Translations under genes and position numbers: made by a program
Source: an uncultured Eggerthellaceae bacterium
GTDB taxonomy: Bacteria; Actinomycetota; Coriobacteriia; Coriobacteriales; Eggerthellaceae
DNA length: 30,614 nt
NCBI GenBank assembly: GCA_934623455.1
Contig: CAKTVK010000013.1
Location: forward strand, 1 to 30,614
Direction: 5' to 3'
Shown here: positions 23,262 through 30,614 of the stretch, piece by piece
Numbering within the stretch: the first letter of the stretch is position 1
Layout of the letters: the number at the start of each line of letters is the position of its first letter
Notes under the pieces: model-generated
What the model saw: only the letters and a program-made list of their open reading frames with translations
Databases searched by the model: none
What the model was told of the DNA's origin: nothing

Positions 23262-25127
23262 ATGGCGGAAGGTCGTATAAGCGACGAAGAGATTCAAAAA
23301 GTGCGCGAAGCAAGCGACCTGGTGGCACTTATGGGCGAACGTTCGCCGATGCGCCAAAAAGGGCGTGATTTTTGGTGCTGCTGCCCCATCCATAACGAGA
23401 AAACCCCTTCCTGCAAAGTGGACCCTTCAACGCAGCTGTGGCACTGTTTTGGGTGCGGGGAAGGTGGCGATATCTTCGGCTTTCTCATGAAGGTCGATGG
23501 CATGTCGTTTCCCGAGGCCGTTCAGTTTCTTGCCGATAAAGCGCATATCACGCTGACGCGTTCGGGAAAAGACGATGGGGGAGCCTCGAATTCCAAGAAG
23601 GCTCGCTTGAAACAGGTCTGCGCTGCAACCGCTGATTTCTATCATTTCCAGTTGATGCGTGTGAAAAGCGCGCCAACCGATGCCGCCCGCGCGTATTTGG
23701 CGGGTCGCAATTTGGGCGGCTCCATCCCGCGCGAGTGGATGCTGGGCTTTGCCCCTGGTTCAGGCACGTTAGTGCGCCATTTGAGCTCGAAGGGCTTCAC
23801 GCCCGATGAAATGGTGGAAGCAAACGTTGCTTTGCGGGGCGATAACGGACGTGTGCGCGATCGATTCTACAACCGCATCATGTTTCCTATTCGCGATGTG
23901 CAGGGGGATTGCATAGCATTTGGCGGGCGCATTATTGGTGATGGCCAGCCGAAGTACCTGAATTCCCAGGAAACGCCGCTGTTCCATAAGTCAACGGTGC
24001 TCTACGGCCTTGACAAGGCGAAAACCGCTATGGCTGCCACGGGCGATGCCATTGTGGTGGAGGGCTATACCGACGTCATAGCGCTTCATCGCGCGGGCGT
24101 TGACAATGCGGTGGCAACGCTGGGAACGGCGCTGACCAGGCAACATATCCGCACATTATCGCGTCATGCGAAAAACAGGATCATCTACCTTTTCGATGGC
24201 GACGAAGCAGGTCAGCGCGCCGCCGATCGCGCGCTGCAATTCATTGACAGCTCCATTACGCCCGAGGCGGGGCGCACGCGCATCGATTTGTGCGCGGTCA
24301 CGCTTCCGGACAACCTTGATCCGGCGGATTTCGTGGAAAAGCGCGGCGCGCAGGCATTGCGGGAATGCCTTGCTCAGGCAAAGCCGCTTTTGGAATATGG
24401 CATTGAACGGCGCTTGAGCAAGCACGACCTTTCCACGGCGGAAGGGCGTTCGCGCGCCTTCACCGATGCGATTGCCGTTTTGGCGCCCATCAAAGATTCC
24501 CTTTTGGCAAAAGATTATGCCACGCAGATTGCGGGCCGTACGCGTACGCGCGAGGAAGATGCGTTCGAATGCCTGGAGCATTTGAAAGCGCAGAAATCAA
24601 GCGATGAACCCCAGCCTGTGCTGGCTTCTTTGCCGCAGGAGCCCGAAGGCGTGTCGCTTTCCTCGCAGGAGATAAGCCGTCGCAAGTTCGAGCGTAAATT
24701 CCTGGTTCTGTGCGCGCAGCATCCTGCTTATGGCTTGAAATGCGCCGAGACGTTAGCTGTCACCCATTGGCATGAGCGTGTTCACGAAGCGCTTGCGACC
24801 AGCATCCTTGATACGTTGGCGGCGGACTCTTCCGCATCGGCGGGGACTGTTGTCACGCGCGCAACGGAAAGCGTTCCCATTGCGGGAAGCATCCTCACCG
24901 GATCCTTCCGCGATGATGACCAGCAAACAGCATCGGTTGAGGCGTTCGCGCGCTACTTGTGCGAAGAGCTTGCGCTGGGCGATTTGAGTGAGTCGATTGA
25001 GGATATGAAAGCGCAGCTGTCCCAGAACAGCCTGTCCGATGAAGAGCGTGACATCATCTTCCAAACGGTTGTGGCACTGCAAAAAGACGTTCAGACACGC
25101 AAGAAAGCCATGAAACCGCTGATTTAA
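23262..25127 (+). CDS. dnaG: DNA primase DnaG
   Basis: DnaG makes RNA primers for replication with the DnaB helicase. The 621-residue protein has an N-terminal zinc-binding domain (Cys41, His44, Cys62, Cys65 in CPIH and CFGC). The catalytic core has IVVEGYTDVIALH (TOPRIM Glu267) and YLFDGDEAGQRAA (Asp312, Asp314), and the helicase-interaction region lies after about 430. FYNRIMFPIRDVQGDCIAFGGR and QPKYLNSQETPLFHK are typical of the core. ATG 23262 is used because the family N-terminus (ISDEEIQKVREASDLV) begins there. The frame is open back to 23097 but that overlaps rnhA. rpoD does not follow, unlike many genomes. Confidence 0.97.
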   Translation: MAEGRISDEEIQKVREASDLVALMGERSPMRQKGRDFWCCCPIHNEKTPSCKVDPSTQLWHCFGCGEGGDIFGFLMKVDGMSFPEAVQFLADKAHITLTRSGKDDGGASNSKKARLKQVCAATADFYHFQLMRVKSAPTDAARAYLAGRNLGGSIPREWMLGFAPGSGTLVRHLSSKGFTPDEMVEANVALRGDNGRVRDRFYNRIMFPIRDVQGDCIAFGGRIIGDGQPKYLNSQETPLFHKSTVLYGLDKAKTAMAATGDAIVVEGYTDVIALHRAGVDNAVATLGTALTRQHIRTLSRHAKNRIIYLFDGDEAGQRAADRALQFIDSSITPEAGRTRIDLCAVTLPDNLDPADFVEKRGAQALRECLAQAKPLLEYGIERRLSKHDLSTAEGRSRAFTDAIAVLAPIKDSLLAKDYATQIAGRTRTREEDAFECLEHLKAQKSSDEPQPVLASLPQEPEGVSLSSQEISRRKFERKFLVLCAQHPAYGLKCAETLAVTHWHERVHEALATSILDTLAADSSASAGTVVTRATESVPIAGSILTGSFRDDDQQTASVEAFARYLCEELALGDLSESIEDMKAQLSQNSLSDEERDIIFQTVVALQKDVQTRKKAMKPLI

Positions 25128-25215
25128 TGGTGCATTTAGCCGCTTCGCTCCCCATAAAGTAGCAAAGACGGTACAATGAACGGATAACCTCAGGCAGGAT
25201 AAGATAGGAACAAAC
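25128..25215 (+). promoter_or_regulatory. dnaG / def intergenic region, possible promoter
   Basis: TACAAT (25172-25177) is a plausible -10 for def, without a clear -35. No terminator for dnaG is seen. AGGAA just before 25216 is the def ribosome binding site. Confidence 0.3.
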
Positions 25216-25767
25216 ATGATGAAGATTGTGGAATGGCCCGATGATGCGTTAAAGCAAGTGTGCCATGACTGCAAAGTGGGCGACAAGTCGCTCAAGCGCA
25301 TTTCCAAGCAAATGGCGCAGCTTATGTATAAATCGAACGGCGTGGGTATTGCTTCCCCCCAGGTAGGGCTTGATATTCGCCTTATTGTTGTCGATTGCGA
25401 AGGCGAAGAATATTATGGCAAGGACCCGCTGGTAATGGTGAATCCCGTGATCGTCGAGCGTAAGGGTGATTTAGTGGAAAGCTCCGAGGGCTGCCTGTCC
25501 CTACCGGGCATTTCCGTTGTGATCGAGCGTTCGCCGTGGGTGCGCGTTCGCTATTACGACCTGGACGGCGAGCTGTGGGAGATTGAAGGCGAAGGGCTTC
25601 TTGCCATATGCCTTCAGCATGAGATTGACCACTTGGACGGAAAGACCCTTATCGAGGCGGCAACGCCTGAGCGCCGCCTGCAGGCTGTGGCTGATTTGGC
25701 TGCTGCACGTGAAGCAGGCGCACGTCCTGGTGAAGTGGGCATTCCGCACGAAGGTGACCGGGAGTAA
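25216..25767 (+). CDS. def: Peptide deformylase
   Basis: Deformylase removes the formyl group from the initiator methionine of new proteins. The 183-residue protein has the three motifs: GVGIASPQVG (42-51, usual form GxGLAAxQ), EGCLSLPG (91-98) with metal ligand Cys93, and QHEIDHLDG with His135, Glu136 and His139. Two ATGs in a row (25216 and 25219) could start it. It forms the def-fmt-rsmB cluster: def removes what fmt adds. fmt starts 3 nt after the stop. Confidence 0.97.
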   Translation: MMKIVEWPDDALKQVCHDCKVGDKSLKRISKQMAQLMYKSNGVGIASPQVGLDIRLIVVDCEGEEYYGKDPLVMVNPVIVERKGDLVESSEGCLSLPGISVVIERSPWVRVRYYDLDGELWEIEGEGLLAICLQHEIDHLDGKTLIEAATPERRLQAVADLAAAREAGARPGEVGIPHEGDRE

Positions 25768-25770
25768 ACC

Positions 25771-26721
25771 ATGCGCGTTGTATTCATGGGAACCCCTGAC
25801 TTCGCGGCAACCATTCTGCGGCAGATAAACGAGCAGCATCAGGTGGTAGCCGTTTACACGCGCCCCGATGCAATCCGAGGGCGCGGGAATGCGCTGGTGC
25901 CTTCTCCGGTGAAAAGCGCCGCGCTTGAGCTGGGGCTTCCTGTTTTTTGCCCGGCAAGCCTGAAAGACGCCGAAGAACAGGAGCGTTTGCGTTCGTTCGA
26001 GGCGGATGCCTTGGTTGTTGCGGCGTATGGCGCGCTATTGCCCCGAGCGGTCATTAATGCGGCGCGGTTCGGTGCAATCAACGCGCACGCTTCGCTGCTT
26101 TCCCGATGGCGTGGTGCTGCTCCTGTCGAGCGGGCGATTCTTGCCGGTGATGAGCAGGTGGGCGTGTGCGCCATGCGTATCGACGAGAAGCTTGATGCGG
26201 GTCCGTATTGCGCGTATCGAAGCGTTCCCATTGAGCATCGTAATACTTCTGAGCTTCTTGATGACCTGGCTTATCTTGGCGCTGAGGCGCTTTTGAGTGC
26301 TTTGGAGCAGTTTGATGCGGGCCATGTTTTCTGGGTCGAACAGGACGAAAACGAAGTCACGTATGCAAAGAAAATCGAGAAGGGCGAGCTTGACCTTTGC
26401 CTGGACGATACGGCGTTGCAGGCTGATCGCAAGGTAAGAGCGTCAAGCGAGGCGCATCCGTGCAGTTGCGAGGTTGCGGGAAAGCCCGTATCAATTCTTT
26501 CGGCGCAGAATTTTGATTCGCTTGACTTTCTGCCCGAGCCGCTTCAAGCGGGACAAGTTGCTTTTGTGCGCAAACGTTTGTTTTTGGGCACGAAAGAAGG
26601 AGTATTGGAGATTCTCACGTTAAAGCCCCATGGGAAGAAGGAAATGGACGCGAAGTCCTTCGCCGCGGGCGTGCAGAACATAAAAACAGAACCTAAGCAT
26701 TGGAGGACCCTTGGAAACTGA
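25771..26721 (+). CDS. fmt: Methionyl-tRNA formyltransferase
   Basis: Fmt formylates Met-tRNA(fMet) using 10-formyl-tetrahydrofolate, needed for efficient initiation. The 316 residues begin MRVVFMGTPDFAATILRQI. The active site is in NAHASLLSRWRGAAP with Asn104 and His106, and Asp142 in DEKLDAGPY. The C-terminal OB-like tRNA-binding domain (about 205-316) includes KPHGKKEMDAKSFAAG. Spacing to def is 3 nt. The end overlaps the rsmB start by 11 nt. Confidence 0.97.
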   Translation: MRVVFMGTPDFAATILRQINEQHQVVAVYTRPDAIRGRGNALVPSPVKSAALELGLPVFCPASLKDAEEQERLRSFEADALVVAAYGALLPRAVINAARFGAINAHASLLSRWRGAAPVERAILAGDEQVGVCAMRIDEKLDAGPYCAYRSVPIEHRNTSELLDDLAYLGAEALLSALEQFDAGHVFWVEQDENEVTYAKKIEKGELDLCLDDTALQADRKVRASSEAHPCSCEVAGKPVSILSAQNFDSLDFLPEPLQAGQVAFVRKRLFLGTKEGVLEILTLKPHGKKEMDAKSFAAGVQNIKTEPKHWRTLGN

Positions 26722-28129
26722 GTCTGATGATTTATATCGCGGCTGGCAGCCGGTAGCCAAACCGAAAAAGAAGCGTACGGGTGCAACGCCTGCGCGTCGT
26801 TTTGCCGTGGAAACGAACACGATTGTTCGCACGCGCAAAGCATTTGCTCACGAGGTCTTGGAATCGCGTCTGGAGCGCTCGAAGCTTTCCAAGGAAGATA
26901 CCGCATTTGCGCAGGTCCTTGTTTTGGGCGTTGCGGCAACCTGGGGCACGCTTGACGAAATTATCGATCGCGCTTTGGACAATCCGAAAGACATTGAACC
27001 GCTGGTACGTGATGCTCTGCGCATTTCCACGTACGAACTGTTCTTCTTGGGCAAAGAGGAGCACGCGGCTGTGGATCAGGGCGTTGAGCTTTCCAAGTAT
27101 ATTGCGCCGCGCACGGGTGGTTTGGCGAATGCCGTGCTGCGCCGCGTTGTCGAGCTGAAAAAGACGTGGCCATTCGGCGATCCTAAGACCGATATTGCGG
27201 CATTGGCTCGTCTGTACGGCTTCCCGCAGTGGCTGGCGGTGCGCCTTATCAAGGATTTAGGTGCGGCCGATGCCGTTGCTCTGATGAAAGCGTCTAACGA
27301 GCAAGCACCGCTGTTCATTGCCGTGAATAAAGCGAAAGCAAGCGATCAGGAAATCGTGGCGCTTTTTGCCGATTGCGGTGTTACCGCTCAACCGCAAACC
27401 ATTGATGGCGTGGAAATCCCAGGTTGCTATTTCATTAGCAACAGCAAGATTCTGCTTGATGGTCGCATTTCGCATGCGCTGGCACAGGGCAAGATTTTAG
27501 TGTCCGACGTTGCCGCGCAGCGTGTGGCCATGTTGGCGCTCCCCGAAGAAAAGCCGGCGGCGTTTTTGGAGATTGGCGCAGGTCGTGGTACGAAAACTAT
27601 CTTGCTGCAGAGCAATGCCCAGCGCAAATACGGTTCCCAAATGAAGCATTACACGCTGGATAACCATGAGTTCAAAGCGCGCGTTTTGCGCGAACGTGCC
27701 GAGAAATACGGCATTGAGGTTGCCGATGCGCTCACACTTGATGCTACGGAAATGACTGCGGAAGATTTTCCCGAGACGTTCGATGCCGTGTTCATTGATG
27801 CGCCGTGCTCTGGCTTGGGAACGCTTCGTCGTCATCCCGAGATTCGTTGGCGTTTGAACGAGCGGGGTATTGAGAACCTGGCGGCAAAGGGTCTGAAAAT
27901 GTTGCAGACGGCCGCTGCGTTGGTGAACCCCGGTGGGCGTCTGACGTATTCCACGTGCACGGTAACGAAGCGCGAAAACCAAGAGGTCATTATGGAGTTC
28001 TTGAAGTCCGAAGAAGGAGCAGATTTCAAGCTGGAAGCAATCGATGGGCACGCGAGTTTTGCTACAAATGTGAATTCTGGCTCCGCTGACGGACATTTTG
28101 CGGTTTGTCTTGTGCGTGAAAAAAATTAG
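26711..28129 (+). CDS. rsmB: 16S rRNA (cytosine967-C5)-methyltransferase RsmB
   Basis: RsmB (Fmu/Sun) makes m5C967 in 16S rRNA. The 472-residue protein has a basic N-terminus, an N-terminal NusB-like RNA-binding domain (about 35-160, with LRISTYELFFL and AVLRRVVEL) and a Rossmann methyltransferase domain. That domain has EIGAGRGTKT (about 287-297), DAPCSGLGTLRRHPEIRW with Cys366, and YSTCTVTKRENQEV with the nucleophile Cys416. The start is a TTG at 26711 with TGGAGGA just upstream, inside the end of fmt, which indicates coupling. No ATG gives the complete NusB region. Motif 1 often reads DxCAAPGGKT; the version here (EIGAGRGTKT) is atypical but occupies the same position. Confidence 0.9.
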   Translation: METESDDLYRGWQPVAKPKKKRTGATPARRFAVETNTIVRTRKAFAHEVLESRLERSKLSKEDTAFAQVLVLGVAATWGTLDEIIDRALDNPKDIEPLVRDALRISTYELFFLGKEEHAAVDQGVELSKYIAPRTGGLANAVLRRVVELKKTWPFGDPKTDIAALARLYGFPQWLAVRLIKDLGAADAVALMKASNEQAPLFIAVNKAKASDQEIVALFADCGVTAQPQTIDGVEIPGCYFISNSKILLDGRISHALAQGKILVSDVAAQRVAMLALPEEKPAAFLEIGAGRGTKTILLQSNAQRKYGSQMKHYTLDNHEFKARVLRERAEKYGIEVADALTLDATEMTAEDFPETFDAVFIDAPCSGLGTLRRHPEIRWRLNERGIENLAAKGLKMLQTAAALVNPGGRLTYSTCTVTKRENQEVIMEFLKSEEGADFKLEAIDGHASFATNVNSGSADGHFAVCLVREKN

Positions 28130-28138
28130 TGGTATTTT
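28110..28138 (+). promoter_or_regulatory. Weak candidate promoter for the leader transcript
   Basis: TTGTGC (28110-28115) and TATTTT (28133-28138) are 17 bp apart and would start transcription near 28145, about 30 nt before the leader ORF. The match is modest, and the leader could also be reached by read-through from rsmB. Confidence 0.3.
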
Positions 28139-28176
28139 TCATAAAGCTCATTTTTTGGATAACAAATAGGAACACG

Positions 28177-28242
28177 ATGAATTCTGTACGAATTAACAAC
28201 TTAGTCATTATCAACGCGGCAATCGTAGTTGTCGCGTCGTGA
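28177..28242 (+). CDS. Putative branched-chain amino acid leader peptide
   Basis: This is a 21-codon ORF (ATG 28177, TGA 28240-28242) with the ribosome binding site AGGAA (28168-28172) 4 nt upstream. Ten of 21 residues are branched-chain: five Val, four Ile and one Leu, including I-I at 11-12 and I-V-V-V at 16-19. This resembles the ilvB-type leader peptides of enterobacteria and corynebacteria. The Val run ends three codons before the stop, so a ribosome stalled there would cover RNA segment 1 of the attenuator. I have no evidence of translation other than the site and composition. Confidence 0.75.
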   Translation: MNSVRINNLVIINAAIVVVAS

Positions 28243-28300
28243 GCGTGTTGTTGGATTCTGGTATAGTTTGTCTCGGTTTTTAAGGTAACCCGGATTCCAA
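28212..28300 (+). promoter_or_regulatory. Attenuator: competing 1:2 and 2:3 antiterminator pairings
   Basis: Segment 1, CAACGCG (28212-28218, inside the leader ORF), pairs with CGTGTTG (28244-28250), 7 bp with one G-U. Segment 2, TTGGATTCTGG (28251-28261), pairs with CCGGATTCCAA (28290-28300), the left arm of the terminator, at 10 of 11 positions (one T-T mismatch, one G-U), forming an antiterminator. A ribosome stalled on the Val codons (28225-28233) would cover segment 1 and free segment 2 to block the terminator. One that reaches the stop codon would cover the 28240-28255 region and let the terminator form. Confidence 0.7.
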
Positions 28301-28319
28301 CATTGGAATCCGGGTTTTT
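28287..28319 (+). terminator. Rho-independent terminator of the attenuator
   Basis: CCCGGATTCC (28289-28298) and GGAATCCGGG (28305-28314) form a perfect 10-bp stem, extendable by two A-T pairs, around the 6-nt loop AACATT, followed by TTTTT (28315-28319). It sits 45 nt after the leader ORF and about 80 nt before the XRE-cupin gene, with no obvious promoter in between. It may also end the rsmB transcript. Confidence 0.93.
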
Positions 28320-28401
28320 GTTTTGAGCGAGAAGAAACAATCTTTGTTATCAAAAGTAGTGCAGTGGTGGATGTTGGACTGATCGTATGGAAGGAAATAA
28401 G

Positions 28402-28986
28402 ATGGAGCCAAACCTCAAAGAAGTTGCTGGAAGAATTCAGGCCCTTCGTGAGGACCTTGATATCACTATGCAAGAAATGGCGGAGGCAACGGGCCGCAGT
28501 GTTGCGGAATATGCTGCCCAAGAGTCGGGCGAGCAGGATTTGTCTTTCACGTTCCTGTATAAATGTGCCGCGCGTTTGGGCGTTGATGTGATTGAGTTGC
28601 TCACAGGCGAAACCCCGCATTTGAAGGGCTATTGTCTGACGCGCGCTGGTGAGGGTCTTTCTATCAAGCGTCGTGCGGGCTTTGAGTATTTGCACAAAGC
28701 GCCGCATTTCCAGAACAAAAGCTGTGAGCCTTTCTGGGTAAACGCACCTTATTTGGAAGAAGAGCAGGACAAGCCCATCCATCTCTCGAAGCACACGGGA
28801 CAGGAATTTGACTACATTCTTTCAGGTAAGATGCGTTTTGCGTATGAAGACCATATTGAAGAGCTTGAGCCGGGCGATTGCGTGCTTTACGACTCGGGCC
28901 GCGGTCATGGCATGATTGCCATTGGCGGCGAGCCGTGCACGTTCTTGGCGCTTGTCATGAAGCCCGAAGAGGATGACATTATCTAG
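28402..28986 (+). CDS. XRE-cupin transcriptional regulator
   Basis: The 194-residue protein has an N-terminal helix-turn-helix of the XRE type (about 5-62, with IQALREDLDITMQEMAEATG and SFTFLYKCAARLGVDVIELL). A C-terminal cupin barrel (about 115-190) includes HTGQEFDYILSGKMRFAYED and LEPGDCVLYDSGRGHGM. Such regulators bind a small ligand in the cupin domain and often control the gene beside them. ATG 28402 is chosen over ATG 28387, as AAGGAA lies 5 nt before it and the earlier ATG has no site. Pairing with an AMP-forming acyl-CoA synthetase, as here, recurs in anaerobes. The ligand is unknown. Confidence 0.9.
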   Translation: MEPNLKEVAGRIQALREDLDITMQEMAEATGRSVAEYAAQESGEQDLSFTFLYKCAARLGVDVIELLTGETPHLKGYCLTRAGEGLSIKRRAGFEYLHKAPHFQNKSCEPFWVNAPYLEEEQDKPIHLSKHTGQEFDYILSGKMRFAYEDHIEELEPGDCVLYDSGRGHGMIAIGGEPCTFLALVMKPEEDDII

Positions 28987-29154
28987 GCGCGTCTTTCGCA
29001 AGCCCGCATGTGCTGCTTGTAGCAGCACAAAGGCGATTGGAAACAACAATCAATCAATCAATCAAGCGGGCGCGCCTTATAAATCAATACGTTGCGGCTT
29101 ATGCGGCAATCTCAATTTTGTCTCCCCTCTATTTTGCAAAGGATTTTCACTTCA
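28987..29154 (+). other. XRE-cupin / acyl-CoA synthetase intergenic region
   Basis: It contains a perfect hairpin TGTGCTGC-TTGTA-GCAGCACA (29009-29029), with no T-tract after it. A simple repeat of four CAAT units plus CAA (29047-29065) follows, then the palindrome GGCGCGCC (29069-29076), a -10-like TATAAA (29078-29083) without a -35, and the duplicated hexamer TGCGGC around 29093-29105. AAAGGA (29138-29143) is the probable ribosome binding site of the synthetase. Confidence 0.75.
29047..29065. repeat. CAAT tetranucleotide repeat, four units
   Basis: CAAT is repeated four times (29047-29062) and followed by CAA. It lies in non-coding DNA 90 nt upstream of the acyl-CoA synthetase start. Confidence 0.85.
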
Positions 29155-30614
29155 ATGAGAAACATCAATGAACGATTCGTGAAAGAAACGTATTCCGAGA
29201 ACGGCCTTTTGACCGATTTCAAGGTAACTGCTCCTGATTCATTCAATTTCGGCTACGATGTTGTCGATGACATCGCCGAAAACGACCCCGATCGTCGCGC
29301 TATGGTGTGGTGCAATCCCGAAGGCGAAGAGCATTTCTTCTCTTTTGCCGATATGCGCGAATGGTCGAATAAGACGGCGAATTACTTGGCTGCGCAGGGT
29401 ATCAAGAAAGGCGATTACGTTTTGGTTATTCTGCGTCGTCACTACCAGTTCTGGTTTGTGGCAACCGCCCTGTGCAAGTTGGGTGCCGTCATGGTTCCTG
29501 CCACGTTCATGCTCAAAGAGCACGACTTGGAATATCGCTTGAATGAAGGCCTGATCTCTTCAGTCATCTGCACGGATGCCGGATATATCGCCGACGTGGT
29601 AGATGCCGTCATCGATCGCTGCCCCACGGTGAAAACCCGCATTTTGGTCAATGGCGCTGGTGGCGGCCTCACGCCACTCGATGAAAACGGTAAGATGATT
29701 ATCCCCGAAGGAGCTGCACTGGGAGCGGCACTTTCCGGTCCCGAGAACATCTGCGTTGCCACCACATCGCGCGAAGGTTGGCTTGACTTCAACTCGGGCG
29801 TGCACGCGGCAAGTGCCGAATTCGAACGCGTTGAGACCAGCATCAAGGATCCCATGCTCATGTACTTCTCTTCGGGAACGTCGGGCCAGCCCAAGATGGT
29901 GCTTCATTCGGGCGAATATGCCGTTGCTCATTTGCTCACAGCAAAGCATTGGCATAACGTGGTGCCTGATGGCCTACATTTCACTATCGCCGATACCGGT
30001 TGGGGCAAAGCCGTTTGGGGTAAGTATTATGGGCAATGGCTCATGGAAGCCGCCGTGCTCACGTATGACTACGACCGCTTTGATGCCGATGAGCTTTTGA
30101 GCCTTATCCCTCGGTATGGCGTGACCACGCTTTGCTGCCCGCCCACTATGTATCGCATGTTCTCGCAGGTAGACATTGATAAATACGATTTCTCCACGTT
30201 GGTGTATTCCACCACGGCGGGTGAAGCGCTTAACCCTGACCTGTTCGATTTCTGGAAAAAACATACCGGTCTGACCATTTACGAAGGCTTCGGTCAAACG
30301 GAAACGCCGCTGACCATCGCGAATCTTACGGGTTCTACGCCGCGTCCTGGTTCTATGGGCAAGCCGGTTCCCCAATATAACACGCGCATTCTTGACGAAG
30401 ACGGCAATTTCTGCAAGGTGGGTCAAACGGGCGAAGTGTGCATCGACGTGTCCCAGGGCGCTCCGGGCATTATGATGGAGTATTACCGCAATCCTGCTAA
30501 AACGGCCGAAGCCATCCACGACGGTTGGTATCACACAGGTGATACTGCTTGGTGCGATGAAGATGGCTATTACTGGTACGTGGGCAGAAACGACGACGTT
30601 ATCAAGTCGAGCGG
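29155..30614 (+). CDS. AMP-forming acyl-CoA synthetase (partial, runs off right edge)
   Basis: The frame is open from ATG 29155 to the window end (486 codons). It belongs to the ANL superfamily, which activates a carboxylate with ATP to an acyl-adenylate and passes it to CoA. Motifs are the P-loop YFSSGTSGQPK (237-247), YEGFGQTETP (from 376), HTGDTAWCDEDGYYWYVGR (Asp463) and NDDVIKSSG at the edge. The catalytic Lys near the C-terminus is outside the window. The whole resembles medium-chain/acetyl-CoA synthetase-like (MACS) enzymes. The carboxylate substrate cannot be fixed from sequence. AAAGGA is 11 nt upstream, a little long. The XRE-cupin gene precedes it and probably regulates it. Confidence 0.9.
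   Translation, partial: MRNINERFVKETYSENGLLTDFKVTAPDSFNFGYDVVDDIAENDPDRRAMVWCNPEGEEHFFSFADMREWSNKTANYLAAQGIKKGDYVLVILRRHYQFWFVATALCKLGAVMVPATFMLKEHDLEYRLNEGLISSVICTDAGYIADVVDAVIDRCPTVKTRILVNGAGGGLTPLDENGKMIIPEGAALGAALSGPENICVATTSREGWLDFNSGVHAASAEFERVETSIKDPMLMYFSSGTSGQPKMVLHSGEYAVAHLLTAKHWHNVVPDGLHFTIADTGWGKAVWGKYYGQWLMEAAVLTYDYDRFDADELLSLIPRYGVTTLCCPPTMYRMFSQVDIDKYDFSTLVYSTTAGEALNPDLFDFWKKHTGLTIYEGFGQTETPLTIANLTGSTPRPGSMGKPVPQYNTRILDEDGNFCKVGQTGEVCIDVSQGAPGIMMEYYRNPAKTAEAIHDGWYHTGDTAWCDEDGYYWYVGRNDDVIKSS

Noticed and set aside
28251..28314. The 28.29 kb terminator as simply the end of rsmB
   Set aside because: It could serve that purpose, but it is 158 nt past the stop, follows a translated-looking leader ORF and has a matching antiterminator segment, so a plain terminator is the less complete explanation.
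28387..28401. Upstream ATG for the XRE-cupin gene
   Set aside because: There is no Shine-Dalgarno before 28387, and the sequence after it supplies the site for ATG 28402.

Overview
This window is a 30.6 kb stretch of bacterial core chromosome, almost all transcribed left to right. It is gene-dense, with short or overlapping gene junctions, strong Shine-Dalgarno sites and a G+C content that looks like the mid-50s (judged by eye). Gene order and some family features point to Actinobacteria, most likely class Coriobacteriia / family Eggerthellaceae. The grounds are the order coaD, SepIVA-like DivIVA protein, yceD, rpmF, plsX, rnc, smc, ftsY, ffh, the dgt-dnaG pairing, and a LuxR-type regulator carrying a polytopic membrane domain. 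The species cannot be named from the sequence.

Layout. 1-3400: recG, rsmD and coaD. 3500-4980: a DivIVA/SepIVA-like coiled-coil protein, yceD (DUF177) and rpmF, closed by a strong terminator. 5050-13230: plsX, with two tandem hairpins in its leader, then rnc, smc, ftsY and ffh; this covers phospholipid initiation, RNA processing, chromosome organisation and protein targeting. 13280-15120: the ribosome and tRNA maturation cluster rpsP-khpA-rimM-trmD. 15130-19090: lepB, then glyQ-glyS. 19100-19790: tatA and a non-coding region rich in inverted repeats. 19790-22600: a membrane-LuxR regulator and a dGTPase-family HD protein. 22650-25130: rnhA on the minus strand, facing away from dnaG. 25216-28129: def-fmt-rsmB. 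28130-30614: a Val/Ile/Leu-rich leader ORF with a terminator and a competing antiterminator, an XRE-cupin regulator, and the start of an AMP-forming acyl-CoA synthetase that runs off the right edge.

The most notable element is at 28130-28320. A 21-codon ORF with its own ribosome binding site is rich in Val, Ile and Leu codons. It is followed by segments that can pair in mutually exclusive ways (1:2, 2:3, 3:4), with 3:4 a textbook intrinsic terminator. This is the architecture of ribosome-mediated transcription attenuation by branched-chain amino acids. Here it sits in front of an XRE-cupin / acyl-CoA synthetase pair instead of an ilv or leu biosynthetic operon. Secondary points of interest are an 11-bp tandem repeat abutting the recG start, tandem hairpins in the plsX leader, an Ala/Lys 11-residue repeat tail on RNase III, an acidic insertion in RecG, and several perfect inverted repeats in intergenic DNA.
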